A stretch of 64,000 nucleotides of DNA, from positions 30,692-94,691 of the forward strand of contig CAKTDV010000009.1 of assembly GCA_934546745.1 (NCBI GenBank), in the 5' to 3' direction. The position numbers and the translations under genes are program-made. Source of the DNA: an uncultured Desulfovibrio sp. GTDB lineage: Bacteria; Desulfobacterota; Desulfovibrionia; Desulfovibrionales; Desulfovibrionaceae. Below the pieces are notes generated by a model. That model was not told where the DNA came from, ran no database searches, and was given only the letters and a program-made list of their open reading frames with translations. Positions 7,550-16,832 of this stretch are shown piece by piece. Position 1 is the first letter of the stretch, and each line of letters begins with the position of its first letter.

Positions 7550-8388
7550 TGCACATCAGGCTTTCGTTTTTGCGGGGGCTTTCCCGACTGGGAACGGCCG
7601 TCGCTTTCTGCGTCCTGCCGTGGCTGAACGCCGCCGGGATGCACGGCGTCAGCGGTTCGCTTTTTTCCCTGGACGTCTTCGGCTGGCCGTTCGGCGATCC
7701 GGCGGCGCTGGTGCAGACGCTGGCAGGCGGAGGAAGGCCGGGAGCGCATTTCCTTCTCGGCGTGGGGTCCTCGCTGGCGCTGGCGTTTCTGCTGGGCCGC
7801 GTCTTTTGCGGCTGGCTGTGCCCTTACGGATTGCTTTCCGAAGCGGCGGCGACGCTGGGGGGAAGGTTGCGCGCAAGGCCGCGCGCGTGGAAGGTTCCGG
7901 CCCGTTGGGAGCTTGCCTGCCGGGCGGTCGTACTGGCGGCGGGAACGGGGCTGGCGGCGTGCGGTATCCCCGCCCTGACGCGGCTTTCCTTTCCCGGCAC
8001 GCTTTCCCTTGCGCCCCAGATTGCCTGTTACAACGGTTTCGACGGGGTGTTCTTCGGGCTTCTTGCGGCTCCGGTCACGGCGCTGCTGCTGGAATTCCTG
8101 ACCGGAGAACGCCTCTGGTGCCGCTTTGTCTGCCCGCAGGGACTGCTGCTCGGCTGTGCCGCCCGGTTGCGCTCATGGTGCGAGCGGTGGAGCCGCCTGC
8201 CCCTGCCCGCCGTGCGCTGGGAGGCGTCCTGCTGTTCCTGCAAGGGCGAAACGCCGTGCGCCGCCGCGTGTACGCTTGGCGTGCAGCCGCGCCGCAAGGA
8301 CGGGCCGGATGCCTTGCGCTGTTCGATCTGCGGCGAATGCGTGAGCGTCTGCGCCCGCAAGGGCAGGGCTCTCCGCTGGAAGGTCTGA
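7549..8388 (+). CDS. napH: NapH-type polyferredoxin membrane protein
   Basis: A 279-residue membrane protein with about four transmembrane segments, the paired motifs CGWLCPYG and CRFVCPQG typical of NapH/NosR-like quinol oxidases, and a C-terminal ferredoxin cluster CSICGECVSVC. It is thought to oxidise menaquinol together with NapG. The start is a GTG at 7549 overlapping the napG stop; no other start keeps the first membrane segment. Last gene of the operon, followed by 335 bp without a gene that contains two hairpins. Confidence 0.9.
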   Translation: MHIRLSFLRGLSRLGTAVAFCVLPWLNAAGMHGVSGSLFSLDVFGWPFGDPAALVQTLAGGGRPGAHFLLGVGSSLALAFLLGRVFCGWLCPYGLLSEAAATLGGRLRARPRAWKVPARWELACRAVVLAAGTGLAACGIPALTRLSFPGTLSLAPQIACYNGFDGVFFGLLAAPVTALLLEFLTGERLWCRFVCPQGLLLGCAARLRSWCERWSRLPLPAVRWEASCCSCKGETPCAAACTLGVQPRRKDGPDALRCSICGECVSVCARKGRALRWKV

Positions 8389-8580
8389 CGCGACGCGCGC
8401 GGGCGGGCCTGACGACCGTTTTTGCGGCGCGGCCCTTGCGTGGAAAATCCAAAAAAGCTATACGTCCTAGGGTCGGTCCCCGTTAAACGTCCGTTGCGAT
8501 ACCGCCGTTTTTTCCGGCGGTCTTGCCGGAAAGAACTTCAGTTCGCACTATGATGATGCAGCCTTGCTCGGTTTTCCCTT

Positions 8581-8613
8581 GCCGCCCGAAAAAGTTGCTT
8601 TTTTGCGGGCGGC
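8581..8613 (+). terminator. Terminator of the nap operon
   Basis: Stem GCCGCCCG (8581-8588) with CGGGCGGC (8606-8613), extended inside by an A-run/T-run pairing and followed by GTTTTCG. A weaker GC hairpin lies at about 8503-8522. Together they occupy the 335-bp gap after napH, in which no other gene is seen. Confidence 0.6.
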
Positions 8614-8723
8614 GTTTTCGTGGGGCGACTTCGGAAGCCGGGCTTGCCGGAGGCGGCGGGGGGGTGTCCCTTTCGCGGCCTGTTCAGGAACAGCAGACGA
8701 TTTCACGCCAGAAGAGTAGAGTC

Positions 8724-8978
8724 ATGAGCAATCTGATAACCATCAAGGGGTATGTGACGCCCGTTCCCCGGGCAGCCGATCCGCGTCAGGCCCGTGTGGC
8801 CGTACGTCAGCAGGACGATGAGGAATACCGCATTGTGCCGCGCGGCGCTGGCGTTGATCTTGACGACGAGGTCAGTGTGCCTGTGGAAGTGACAGGCCTT
8901 GTAGATGAACTGGACGGGGTGCGTTATCTGACGGTGCGCGGCTACAAGGTTTTGGAAGACGATACCTGGCTCGACTGA
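8724..8978 (+). CDS. Small conserved-looking hypothetical protein
   Basis: An 84-residue acidic cytoplasmic protein with no signal or membrane segment. It reads as alternating strands (SNLITIKGYVTPVP, RVAVRQ, EVSVPVEVTGLVDEL, YLTVRGYKVL), which suggests a small beta-barrel, but I do not recognise a family. The ATG at 8724 was chosen because upstream in-frame codons run back through the nap terminator. The ribosome-binding site is poor. It is a single gene. Confidence 0.6.
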   Translation: MSNLITIKGYVTPVPRAADPRQARVAVRQQDDEEYRIVPRGAGVDLDDEVSVPVEVTGLVDELDGVRYLTVRGYKVLEDDTWLD

Positions 8979-9146
8979 TGCTGTGATTTTTTTGAAAAAA
9001 AGCACGCTCTGGCTTGGTTGCCTGTATAGCGCGGGTTCGCGATACCTCATTTCCCTGTGAAGAGGAGCGGCGCGACGGCACACAAACCTTTTATTGGGGG
9101 GCTGAGGGACTATGGGCTTCCTAGCGTTGCTTTGGGTAATACTGGG

Positions 9147-9179
9147 GGCGGACTTTGCGATTGCGAAGTCCGCCTTTTT
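9147..9179 (+). terminator. Strong intrinsic terminator
   Basis: A 9-bp stem GGCGGACTT/AAGTCCGCC (9147-9155 with 9166-9174) followed by five T. It ends the transcript from the small gene at 8724, about 170 nt downstream, and separates it from the convergent helicase gene. The long untranslated stretch before it (8979-9146) could hold a small RNA, but nothing recognisable was seen. Confidence 0.8.
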
Positions 9180-9223
9180 ATATCTGTATGCGAAAAAATG
9201 GGAGGTAACAGTGCGCCTTTTGC

Positions 9224-12200
9224 TCACAGCAGGGAGATCGGCCGCTGTTCGCGCCGCGTATGGGGCTTGAGCACGGTAACGCGGCAGTATTCCTGTACAA
9301 GAGGAAGAAACGGGGAAGGCGGCAGATGCCATTCCTTCCCGTAGAGGCGGCGGCGTTTGCAGTAACTGGCAAAGACGCCGCGGGCGGCGCGTGTGAGTCC
9401 GACATAGAGGAGGCGGCGCTCTTCTTCCAGAGACGCATCGCCGTTATCTGCTCGCATTCCCAGCGCCGATCTCCGGAGCGGCAGAAGCCCTTCTTCCAGG
9501 CCGGGCAGAAAGACCGCCCTGAATTCCAGCCCCTTGGAGGCATGGAGCGTCATCAGCTGGACGTGTTCCGCCTTGCCGCGCACAAGATCCCGATCCTGCA
9601 AAAGCGCAATGCGCTCCAGAAGTGGTGGCCAGCTCCCGCACTCCTTCCAGAGGCGGCACATCTCCTGCCAGGGGCCGCCGGAAAGAAGGGCCGGATCCAC
9701 GCTGGCGTGCTCCGCAAGCCAGACGGCAAGATCGGCGGGTAGCGGCAGAGTACCCTTGTGGCGAGGGAGCGGCGGAAGACAGCGCGTTTCCCCTGACAGT
9801 TCTGAAGCCCGCGGCAGTTCACAAAGATCCCGCAGCACGGCGGCGCACAGGGGATCCTGCCAGAAGGGGGCCTCTTCCGGCGCGGCGCAGGGAACCCCCG
9901 CATGTTCCAGTGCCGCACGGAGTGGGGGGATCTGTGCGCGGAGGCGCACCAGGACGGCAATATCGCCCGGTGAAAGGGCGGCATCCAATGCCGTCTGTCG
10001 CGAGGTGTCAAGCAGGCTGTGGGAGGTCGCGCCGATCAGCGCGGCGGCATGGCGGGCAATCCAACGGGCTTCGCTCTGTTCGTCCGGCGCGGCAAAAAGA
10101 TGGAGAAAGGCCGCCTGCGGATGCGCTGCCGTCAGAGAACCGCAATGCCCATGTCCCTGAAGCAGGTTTTGCGCCATATCAAGGACGGCCTGACTGGCCC
10201 GATAGCTGACACCAAGCCGCAACACCTGAAGCGCCGGCCAGTATTGCCGGAAGGTTTTTTCATTCTGGCCTTCCGCCCCACGAAAGCCATAGATGGCCTG
10301 ATCCGGGTCGCCGATACCGAAGAAGCCGTCCCCGTTGGGCGGCAGTAGAGCCCGAATGAGCGAAAGCTGTACCGGCGAGAGATCCTGCGCCTCGTCCACA
10401 AGGACGTGCGCCGGTACGGCGTCGTAAGTTGTGCGGGCGGCCTCTCTCAGGCGGGGCGGCAACCAGGAGGCGGCGGCTTCCGCCGCCTCCGCCGTATGGG
10501 GGGCGGCGCGATGCAGGAGCAGCCAGGCGGGCAGATCGGCATAATCCACACGCAGGTGATGATCCCGCTCCTTGGACGCCATGTAGCGGGAGGCAGCTTC
10601 CCTTGTCTCCCGCGGCAGGGCGTCCAGATGCCGGCCCTGTTCCCTTTCGAGCTGTATGACATCCCAGAGACGGCGGCATTCCTCGGAGGAAAGCGCGGGA
10701 TTCGCGGCGGCAAAAAGGCTGCGCGCGGCGTTGTCGGGAAGCAGCGTGCACTCCGGAAGCGCCTTGTGGAGCAGGCTCCAGGCGTAGCCGTGCAGAGTAT
10801 CACAGCGGGGAAGAGGGGCCTCCGCCGTATCTCCCGCAAGACGATCGCGCATTTCCGCAGCGGCACGGCGGGTAAACGTCAGTGCCAGCAGGTGTTCCGG
10901 AGCTGTCCCTTGGGAGAGCAGACGCCGCAGCCGGCCTACGAGGACGCGTGTCTTGCCAGCGCCCGGACCAGCCAGCACAAGAACGGGGTGCGGCCCGGCA
11001 TCCAGAGCGATTTGCTGTTCCGCAGAAAAGGTAGGCGAGGCCGGTTCCGGTGTGGGCGTGTCCCGTGTCGCCGTAATGGCGCGGGCCGGAGAAGGCTGTG
11101 GGTGAGATCGGGACGACGTGGTCTTTCTGGATGGCAGCAGTGATGCCCGTTTGGGCGCGCCTCCCAGTTCCGCCTGTTCCTCAGGGCTGAAGACGCGCAC
11201 GACGCCGTATTCGCCGTCATAGCCTCCCTGACGGATGACATCGCCGCGCCGCATCCGCGCAATGGCCTCGCCGAGAACATCCCATGAGGCGCGAATCCGT
11301 TCGATGGGCATACGGCAGAGAATATCAAGATCCGGCCCAAGATCCCGGAGTAAGGCGGCATAGCGTTGCTGCACCTTACGCGAACCGCTGCCCACGCCAA
11401 GAATTTCGCCAAGCAGTTCCGGCAGGGGAATCAGGGGGCGGGCTTCCGGTTCGGCAGGCAGGGCGGGAGCTTCCCTGCGGTCGGCAAGTTCCCAGACCCT
11501 GTGCAGGACACCGATGGTCAGGGGTTTGCCGCAGACGGGGCAGATGCCGTTGAGCCGGTGTGCTTCCTCAGGTTCGAGAACAACGCCGCAGGCACGGTGC
11601 CCGTCAAGATGATATTTACCCTCTTCGGGGTAAAATTCCATCGTGCCGAGAAAACGACAGTCGGGAGACGCCTCCGGTGTGCGCCGTGCGGCGGCACGAA
11701 GTGAGGCAAAGAGGGTGCGGTAGGTAACATGGCCGTCAAAGAGGTTGGCTTCCCTGCCGAGGTTGGCCCCTGAATGGGCATCGGAATTGGAAACAAGCGC
11801 ATACCCGTCCAGTGCGCTGACAAGGCGATTCATGGCGGGATCGGAGGAAAGTCCTGTTTCCAGAGCAAAGATATGCGGGGAAAGATCTGCAAAGCACTCT
11901 TCTATGGTATCAAATCCAGATTTTGAACCAAAAAGAGAAAACCACGGCGTCCAGATATGGGCGGGAATAAGAGCGGCGTCAGGAGATGTCTCCAGAACAA
12001 TCTCCAGAAGGTCGTGGGAGTCAAGTCCGAGAATGGGGCGGCCATCGGAGGCGAGATTGCCAATATGCGCCAGACGTTGGGAGAGTTTTTCCGCATCTTC
12101 CAGCGTCGGCATAAAGACAAGATTGTGAACCTTGCGTGTTTTTCCAGCGCGTTTATAAATAGAACTGATTTCTGTCTGTAGGCAGAAAAGAGGGGTGCTT

Positions 12201-12454
12201 TGTTCGTTGCGAGATCCGTCGTGCATGAAATCCAGTGTTTCATGTGGAACATTGAGTTTGTAGAAGCCGCTTTCTTCGTCAAAAAGAAGCTGCTCCTTGA
12301 GCTCTTGTCGCCATTGCGGATGGGTGAAATCTCCAGTGCCAAGGATGTTAATGCCTTTGCATTGCGCCCACGCGGCAAGGTGGCGTGGTGTAAGCTGTTT
12401 GCTGGTGGCGCGTGAAAAACGGGAATGGATGTGCAGATCGGCAATAACACTCAT
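9224..12454 (-). CDS. EndoQ-like PHP nuclease fused to a UvrD/Rep-type helicase
   Basis: A 1076-residue fusion. Residues 1 to about 420 resemble endonuclease Q: PHP-type metal motif DLHIHSRFS (6-14), TGDFTHP (40-46), TEISSIYK (94-101), SNSDAHSG (222-229) and a zinc-ribbon-like CPVCGK (305-310) with Cys289 before it. EndoQ nicks DNA 5' of deaminated bases. A variable, basic, Pro/Ser-rich linker (about 435-475) leads to a superfamily 1 helicase with Walker A GPGAGKT (496-502), VDEAQDLSP, GIGDPDQAIYGFRG, TLHASKGLEF and the C-terminal VGLTRAARG motif. A nick-and-unwind repair enzyme is inferred. The ATG overlaps the stop of the upstream methyltransferase gene. A parS-like site lies within the coding region. 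Confidence 0.88.
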   Translation of the reverse strand: MSVIADLHIHSRFSRATSKQLTPRHLAAWAQCKGINILGTGDFTHPQWRQELKEQLLFDEESGFYKLNVPHETLDFMHDGSRNEQSTPLFCLQTEISSIYKRAGKTRKVHNLVFMPTLEDAEKLSQRLAHIGNLASDGRPILGLDSHDLLEIVLETSPDAALIPAHIWTPWFSLFGSKSGFDTIEECFADLSPHIFALETGLSSDPAMNRLVSALDGYALVSNSDAHSGANLGREANLFDGHVTYRTLFASLRAAARRTPEASPDCRFLGTMEFYPEEGKYHLDGHRACGVVLEPEEAHRLNGICPVCGKPLTIGVLHRVWELADRREAPALPAEPEARPLIPLPELLGEILGVGSGSRKVQQRYAALLRDLGPDLDILCRMPIERIRASWDVLGEAIARMRRGDVIRQGGYDGEYGVVRVFSPEEQAELGGAPKRASLLPSRKTTSSRSHPQPSPARAITATRDTPTPEPASPTFSAEQQIALDAGPHPVLVLAGPGAGKTRVLVGRLRRLLSQGTAPEHLLALTFTRRAAAEMRDRLAGDTAEAPLPRCDTLHGYAWSLLHKALPECTLLPDNAARSLFAAANPALSSEECRRLWDVIQLEREQGRHLDALPRETREAASRYMASKERDHHLRVDYADLPAWLLLHRAAPHTAEAAEAAASWLPPRLREAARTTYDAVPAHVLVDEAQDLSPVQLSLIRALLPPNGDGFFGIGDPDQAIYGFRGAEGQNEKTFRQYWPALQVLRLGVSYRASQAVLDMAQNLLQGHGHCGSLTAAHPQAAFLHLFAAPDEQSEARWIARHAAALIGATSHSLLDTSRQTALDAALSPGDIAVLVRLRAQIPPLRAALEHAGVPCAAPEEAPFWQDPLCAAVLRDLCELPRASELSGETRCLPPLPRHKGTLPLPADLAVWLAEHASVDPALLSGGPWQEMCRLWKECGSWPPLLERIALLQDRDLVRGKAEHVQLMTLHASKGLEFRAVFLPGLEEGLLPLRRSALGMRADNGDASLEEERRLLYVGLTRAARGVFASYCKRRRLYGKEWHLPPSPFLPLVQEYCRVTVLKPHTRREQRPISLL
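12236..12251 (-). other. parS-like 16-mer
   Basis: On the minus strand the sequence is TGTTCCACATGAAACA, one mismatch from the widespread chromosomal parS motif TGTTNCACGTGAAACA. It lies inside the PHP-helicase gene, and parS sites are often intragenic. parA and parB are not in the window. Confidence 0.45.
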
Positions 12455-13251
12455 GGCGAACCCTCAAGAAAGGGGCAGAAGGAAAGCGCCTGTGCTGTCC
12501 AGCGTGTCCCTGTGTCATGGTCTGAAGGATGCAGGTAAAGAGCTTCTTCCAGTGCGATGTCATGGCTGGCGTCCCGGCGTGCTTCCAGAAGAATCCGCCT
12601 TGCCGGTGTTCCGATGCGAGGATGCACCGGTAGAAGACGGCGAATACCCAGATGATTCTCTGAGCATGCCTTGAAAAGACGCGGGAGGACGCGGGCATCA
12701 TAGATGCAGCAAAAAAAGCCTTTGTGGCATAATACTCTTGTGGCGCTGAAACAGAAATCGTGCAACGTTCCGTCACTGCCGCGCCGGGCCATATCCGCAA
12801 GAGCGCTGGAGGAAGCCCTTCCATCGCCTTCTTCCCCGTAGGGGGGATTGGCAAGAACAAGACTTGCGCCCTTTCTTCCCTGCGGATACGTCGCCAGAAG
12901 CTCCCGGCACCGCCGGAGGGTTTCGCGTTCTGGAAGGAAGCCATCCAGAATAGTCAGGCGATCCGTCAGCTCCAGGTGGAGCGCATTCTCCCGTGCCGCG
13001 TTTGTGAGAGGCGGGGCCTGCTCCACGCCCACTCCGTAACTGTCTTCCTGGAGCAGGGCGACAGCCAGCAGGGCCGCGCCGGCGCCACAGCCAAGCTCCA
13101 GAAAAGGGCCGCGCTTTGGCGGAGGGAGCCCGCGCAGCGTATGCGCCGCAAAGGCTGCCAGCAGGAGGGCATCCACACTGAAACGGGCGCAGCCCACGGG
13201 TTGTGTCAGGCCAGCAGGGAAGCGTTGGCGGGCATTGCGGCGTTCCGTCAT
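12451..13251 (-). CDS. tRNA1(Val) A37 N6-methyltransferase-like protein (TrmN6/YfiC type)
   Basis: A 266-residue class I SAM-dependent methyltransferase. It has the glycine-rich SAM loop LELGCGAGAALLA (about 51-63) and the catalytic NPPY motif that marks N6-adenine or related methylases acting on nucleic acid. The early SVDALLLAAF stretch is characteristic of the YfiC/TrmN6 group. The likely substrate is the adenine next to the anticodon of a tRNA, but a protein-glutamine or rRNA substrate cannot be excluded. Its stop overlaps the start of the EndoQ-helicase gene (ATGA), so the two are probably co-transcribed. Confidence 0.75.
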   Translation of the reverse strand: MTERRNARQRFPAGLTQPVGCARFSVDALLLAAFAAHTLRGLPPPKRGPFLELGCGAGAALLAVALLQEDSYGVGVEQAPPLTNAARENALHLELTDRLTILDGFLPERETLRRCRELLATYPQGRKGASLVLANPPYGEEGDGRASSSALADMARRGSDGTLHDFCFSATRVLCHKGFFCCIYDARVLPRLFKACSENHLGIRRLLPVHPRIGTPARRILLEARRDASHDIALEEALYLHPSDHDTGTRWTAQALSFCPFLEGSP

Positions 13252-13280
13252 GGTATCTGTCCGGTTGCGAAAGGCGCGTA

Positions 13281-15467
13281 TCAGAGAAGCGCGCCTTCCC
13301 AGTTGAACAGGCTTTGGCGGCGGGTTTCGGGGAGAGTCTGCGGGGGATATTCCTCAAAATGCGCAAAGAAACTGTACCCTGCGGCGGTAAGCTCCTGACG
13401 TTTGGCGGTCAGATCCAGCGGCCAGCCGGGATACAGCCAGACGTTGCCGCCATAGGTCCTTGCCCAGAAGACTTCCCCTTTGGGGCTGACAAACGGCTCG
13501 TTGCTCTTGATTCCCAGCAGACCGAAGCGGCTTATACCGACGGGCCAGAAGCCGGACAGAACCATTCCCAGGGGGAGGGGGCTTTGCCCTGGCAGGGCAA
13601 GAATATCCCCGGCGGCCAGTTCCGGGCTGATGAAGGCGCCCGAAAAGCCCATGCGCGCCAGCATACCCAGCGCGGGCGCATTGGCGATATTGCAGAAGGG
13701 GCCAGCCAGCAGATCCAGCATCCCCTTGTCGCCGTGGATATCGTCTTTTTGCGTGGCGTGCAGGTTTTCCAGCAGAGGCGCGGGGAAAAGATCGCGCTGC
13801 CAGGGAGCGTTGCAGACGAAATGCCGCGCCCCTTCCCGGCAGAGGCGGGCAATGGCGCGGCGCAGCCCATCCTCTTCCTCTGGCCAGAGGACGGGCGGCA
13901 GCCACCAGCATATTCTGGGAGCAACAGTGCGGGAGATCGCCGCCGTGCGCGGGGATAGCCACAAGGCCATGAACTGGTTGCGGCTGCCGCGCGTCTCCCT
14001 GCCTTGCGGCAGGCCGGGGCGAACAACCATATCCGGGCGCGGGCGCGGCCTGGCGGTCATGGGACGGGGGAGGCGCGGGGCTTCCTCGACCATGCGCGAT
14101 GTCCGGACGGGCATGCTTTCCAGCCGTGCCTGCCAGTCTCGCAGCAGATGCAGCAGTTCCGGTTCGCGGCGATCAATGAGAAAGACAGGCGTACCCGTCT
14201 TGGGAGTTTTGTGCCTGGGGAGGCGTAATTGCAGGGTTCCCGCCTTGGGAATGCGGCGGGTGACGGGCAGGGTCGCGTGCCATCGTTCGTCCTCGACGCC
14301 GATGCGCAGATAATCCCGCGGCAGCAGCTCAAAGTGCGGTTTGAGGATGACCTGGCCTTCAGGCGTGATTTTGATTTTGCCCGCCAGCAGACCTGAGCTT
14401 GTCTGCCCGGAAGGATCCGTGGGAACCGTCTGTCTCCCCTGCGGCAGGAAGCGCGCCCGGCTGCTGGGACGGCCCAGAGCCATTTGCAGAATGGCTTCCG
14501 CATCTTTGCGGGCACGCGGTTCATGAGAGTGATCGCGCAGCATCCGGTAGGCCGTGACGACATGATAGACGTAGTGCGGTCCTTTTTTGCGGCCTTCGAT
14601 TTTCCATGAGGCCAGATGCGGAATGCCGCGCAGCGTTCTTGCCAGCACGTCCAGCGACAGATCCAGACAGGAGAAGAAGCGCCCGTCGCGTCCCTTGCCC
14701 GTTTTTTGCGGACGGCGGTTGCGCTCCCGCGTGGTGTGTCCGTGGCGTCTGTCTTCGGGGTTCCCCTGATGCGCGTTGCGTTCCGCCTGACGTTGCAAGG
14801 TCTGTACGGCGGATCCTCCCTGATGATAGACGCGGCGGCAGGGCTGCACGCAGCGTCCGCGCAGGCCGCTCTTGCCTCCCATATAACTGGACCAGTAGCA
14901 GCGCCCGGAAACGCAATAGCACAATGCGCCGTGAACGAAGCATTCCAGATCCAGCCCGGAGGGGCAGGCTTCGCCCATGAGGCGGATTTCGTCGATGGAC
15001 AGTTCGCGCGGCAGAATGACGCGGTCCGCGCCCAACGATCGGGCCGTCAGAAGCGCCTGCGGATGGGTAAGATTTGCCAGCGTGGAGAGAAAAAGCCCCC
15101 CGGTGAAACCTGCCTGCCGGGCAATGTCCAGAAAGGCGATGTCCTGTACGATGAGGCCGTCAGGAGCGACCTGCCGGGCCAGGCGCGCAATCATGCGGTA
15201 GGCCGCGGCGGGTTCGCCGGGTTTGAGCAGCGTATTCATGGCGACATAGACCCGCGCGTTCTCGGCGTGGGCCAGATCTGTCAGGCGGGACAGTTCCGCA
15301 AGACCAAAATTTTCAGCCTGCATACGGGCGGAAAAATGTTTCAGTCCGAGATAGACGGCATCCGCGCCCGCGGCAAGCGCCGCCAGAAAGGAGGGGGTAT
15401 CGCCCGCGGGTGCAAGAATTTCCGGGAGGGTTTCCGCGATGTCGGCGGGAACAGCGTGATCAGGCAT
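13281..15467 (-). CDS. U32 family peptidase-like protein (RlhA/TrhP family)
   Basis: A 728-residue U32 protein. The N-terminal TIM-barrel-like half starts ILAPAGDTPSFLAALAAGAD and contains the family signature CFVHGALCYCVSGRC. Members studied in E. coli (TrhP, RlhA) install 5-hydroxycytidine in tRNA or rRNA rather than cleave protein, so an RNA-hydroxylation role is more likely than proteolysis. Two cysteines in the segment GLRGRCVQPCR may complete an iron-sulfur site. A very basic, low-complexity stretch follows (about 216-260), probably a loop. It overlaps the upstream epimerase gene by 8 bp. Confidence 0.85.
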   Translation of the reverse strand: MPDHAVPADIAETLPEILAPAGDTPSFLAALAAGADAVYLGLKHFSARMQAENFGLAELSRLTDLAHAENARVYVAMNTLLKPGEPAAAYRMIARLARQVAPDGLIVQDIAFLDIARQAGFTGGLFLSTLANLTHPQALLTARSLGADRVILPRELSIDEIRLMGEACPSGLDLECFVHGALCYCVSGRCYWSSYMGGKSGLRGRCVQPCRRVYHQGGSAVQTLQRQAERNAHQGNPEDRRHGHTTRERNRRPQKTGKGRDGRFFSCLDLSLDVLARTLRGIPHLASWKIEGRKKGPHYVYHVVTAYRMLRDHSHEPRARKDAEAILQMALGRPSSRARFLPQGRQTVPTDPSGQTSSGLLAGKIKITPEGQVILKPHFELLPRDYLRIGVEDERWHATLPVTRRIPKAGTLQLRLPRHKTPKTGTPVFLIDRREPELLHLLRDWQARLESMPVRTSRMVEEAPRLPRPMTARPRPRPDMVVRPGLPQGRETRGSRNQFMALWLSPRTAAISRTVAPRICWWLPPVLWPEEEDGLRRAIARLCREGARHFVCNAPWQRDLFPAPLLENLHATQKDDIHGDKGMLDLLAGPFCNIANAPALGMLARMGFSGAFISPELAAGDILALPGQSPLPLGMVLSGFWPVGISRFGLLGIKSNEPFVSPKGEVFWARTYGGNVWLYPGWPLDLTAKRQELTAAGYSFFAHFEEYPPQTLPETRRQSLFNWEGALL

Positions 15468-16470
15468 AGCGGTAGTATTCCTTGAACCACCTTACGAAGC
15501 GGGCGATCCCTTCGGCCAGGGGCGTCACCGGCGCAAAGCCGGTGAGCGAGGCCAGCGCGTCGATGCTGGCCCAGGTGGCTTCCACATCGCCCGGTTGCAT
15601 GGGCAGCAGATGCCGTTTGGCCTTTTTGCCCAGCGCGTCTTCCAGGGTGGCGATAAAGTCGTTGAGCGCGACAGTCTGATTGTTGCCGATATTGAAAATA
15701 CGCCACGGAGCGGCACTGGAGGCCGGATCGGGGTGCCCGGCGTCCCAGTCCGGCGTGCGCGCTGGCGGCAGGAGGAGCAGGCGCGCCACGCCTTCCACAA
15801 TATCGTCAATATAGGTAAAATCGCGGCGCATATGCCCATTGTTGAAAACCTTGATGGGCTCGCCGCGCATGATGGCATGGGCGAAGAGCTGCAGCGCCAT
15901 GTCCGGACGCCCCCACGGGCCATAGACGGTAAAGAAGCGCAGCCCCGTGCAGGGAAGGTTGAACAGATGGCTGTAGGCATGCGCCATGAGCTCGTTGCTT
16001 TTCTTGGAAGCCGCATAGAGGCTTACCGGATGATCCACGTTGTCATGTTCCGAAAAGGGCTGATGCGCGTTCAGGCCATAGACGGAAGAGGAGGAGGCAA
16101 ACACCAGATGCCGCACGCCGGTCTGGCGGCAGCCCTCAAGGATATTGCCAAAGCCGACAAGGTTGGAGGAAATATAGGAGGCGGGGTTGATCAGGCTGTA
16201 GCGGACGCCCGCCTGCGCGGCCAGATTGACGGCATGGCTGAAGCCTTCCCGCCGGAACAGATCCGCCATGCCCGCACCGTCGGCCAGATCCAGCTTTTCG
16301 AAGCGGAAGTTTCCATTGTCCGCCAGCCGGGCGAGCCTGTCCTGTTTCAGACGGACATCGTAATAGTCGTTGAGATTGTCGATACCAACAACGGTATGTC
16401 CGTCCGCCGTCAGACGGCGGGAGAGATGGAAGCCGATAAAACCGGCCGCGCCGGTAACAAGCACATGCAT
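15460..16470 (-). CDS. NAD-dependent epimerase, probable UDP-glucuronate 4-epimerase
   Basis: A 336-residue extended short-chain dehydrogenase with the Rossmann motif GAAGFIG near the N-terminus and the catalytic YAASK pair. The stretch FFTVYGPWGRPDMAL is typical of UDP-glucuronate 4-epimerases (CapI/LpsL), which convert UDP-GlcA to UDP-GalA for LPS or capsule. The ATG at 16468-16470 follows AAGGAGAT; a longer in-frame reading to 16572 is arginine-rich and was rejected. It is co-directional and overlapping with the U32 gene, but functionally fits the surface-polysaccharide genes elsewhere in the window. Confidence 0.85.
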   Translation of the reverse strand: MHVLVTGAAGFIGFHLSRRLTADGHTVVGIDNLNDYYDVRLKQDRLARLADNGNFRFEKLDLADGAGMADLFRREGFSHAVNLAAQAGVRYSLINPASYISSNLVGFGNILEGCRQTGVRHLVFASSSSVYGLNAHQPFSEHDNVDHPVSLYAASKKSNELMAHAYSHLFNLPCTGLRFFTVYGPWGRPDMALQLFAHAIMRGEPIKVFNNGHMRRDFTYIDDIVEGVARLLLLPPARTPDWDAGHPDPASSAAPWRIFNIGNNQTVALNDFIATLEDALGKKAKRHLLPMQPGDVEATWASIDALASLTGFAPVTPLAEGIARFVRWFKEYYRYA

Positions 16471-16832
16471 GGCGATCTCCTTCTGCGTCATGAACGGGGC
16501 CGCGACTGGCGGCGTTGCCCGCGCGCGGCGGAAAAAACGCGCTTCTCTCTGTGTGCGGGCGCGGTTCTCCATTTCCCATCGTCCGCCAGAGCGGTCGCGT
16601 TTTCAACGTGAAACCGCTCCAAGAAGGTACGTCAGAAGGCGGGCGCGGGCAAGAGGGCTTGTGAGGCCCGTGCAAGGCGGCTATCATGGAGCATATGTGT
16701 CCATCACTTTTTTGCGAGGGTAGCAGTTTGGATAGACATTCCCTGCCGTCTCACGGTATGCGCGCCGATGCGGGCTGGACTTTCGCTCGTCCGGCCTCCC
16801 GTCTCTATCGTTCCGATCCCGGAAAGGATGCC
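16471..16832. other. Divergent intergenic region, 362 bp
   Basis: Between the epimerase and the plus-strand membrane-protein gene. The only structure seen is an imperfect inverted repeat at about 16588-16620 (AGCGGT ... ACCGCT, with inner TTTTCA ... TGAAA), which also has 13/16 similarity to a parS motif at 16600-16615. No convincing promoter or RNA gene was found. Confidence 0.35.

Noticed and set aside
9112..9270. A 52-residue hydrophobic reading frame on the plus strand starting MGFLALLWVILG
   Set aside because: It runs straight through the strong terminator at 9147-9179 and into the 3' end of the convergent helicase gene, so it is unlikely to be translated.
16600..16615. A further parS site
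   Set aside because: Only 13 of 16 positions fit and the central symmetry is lost; kept only as a weak note in the intergenic entry.
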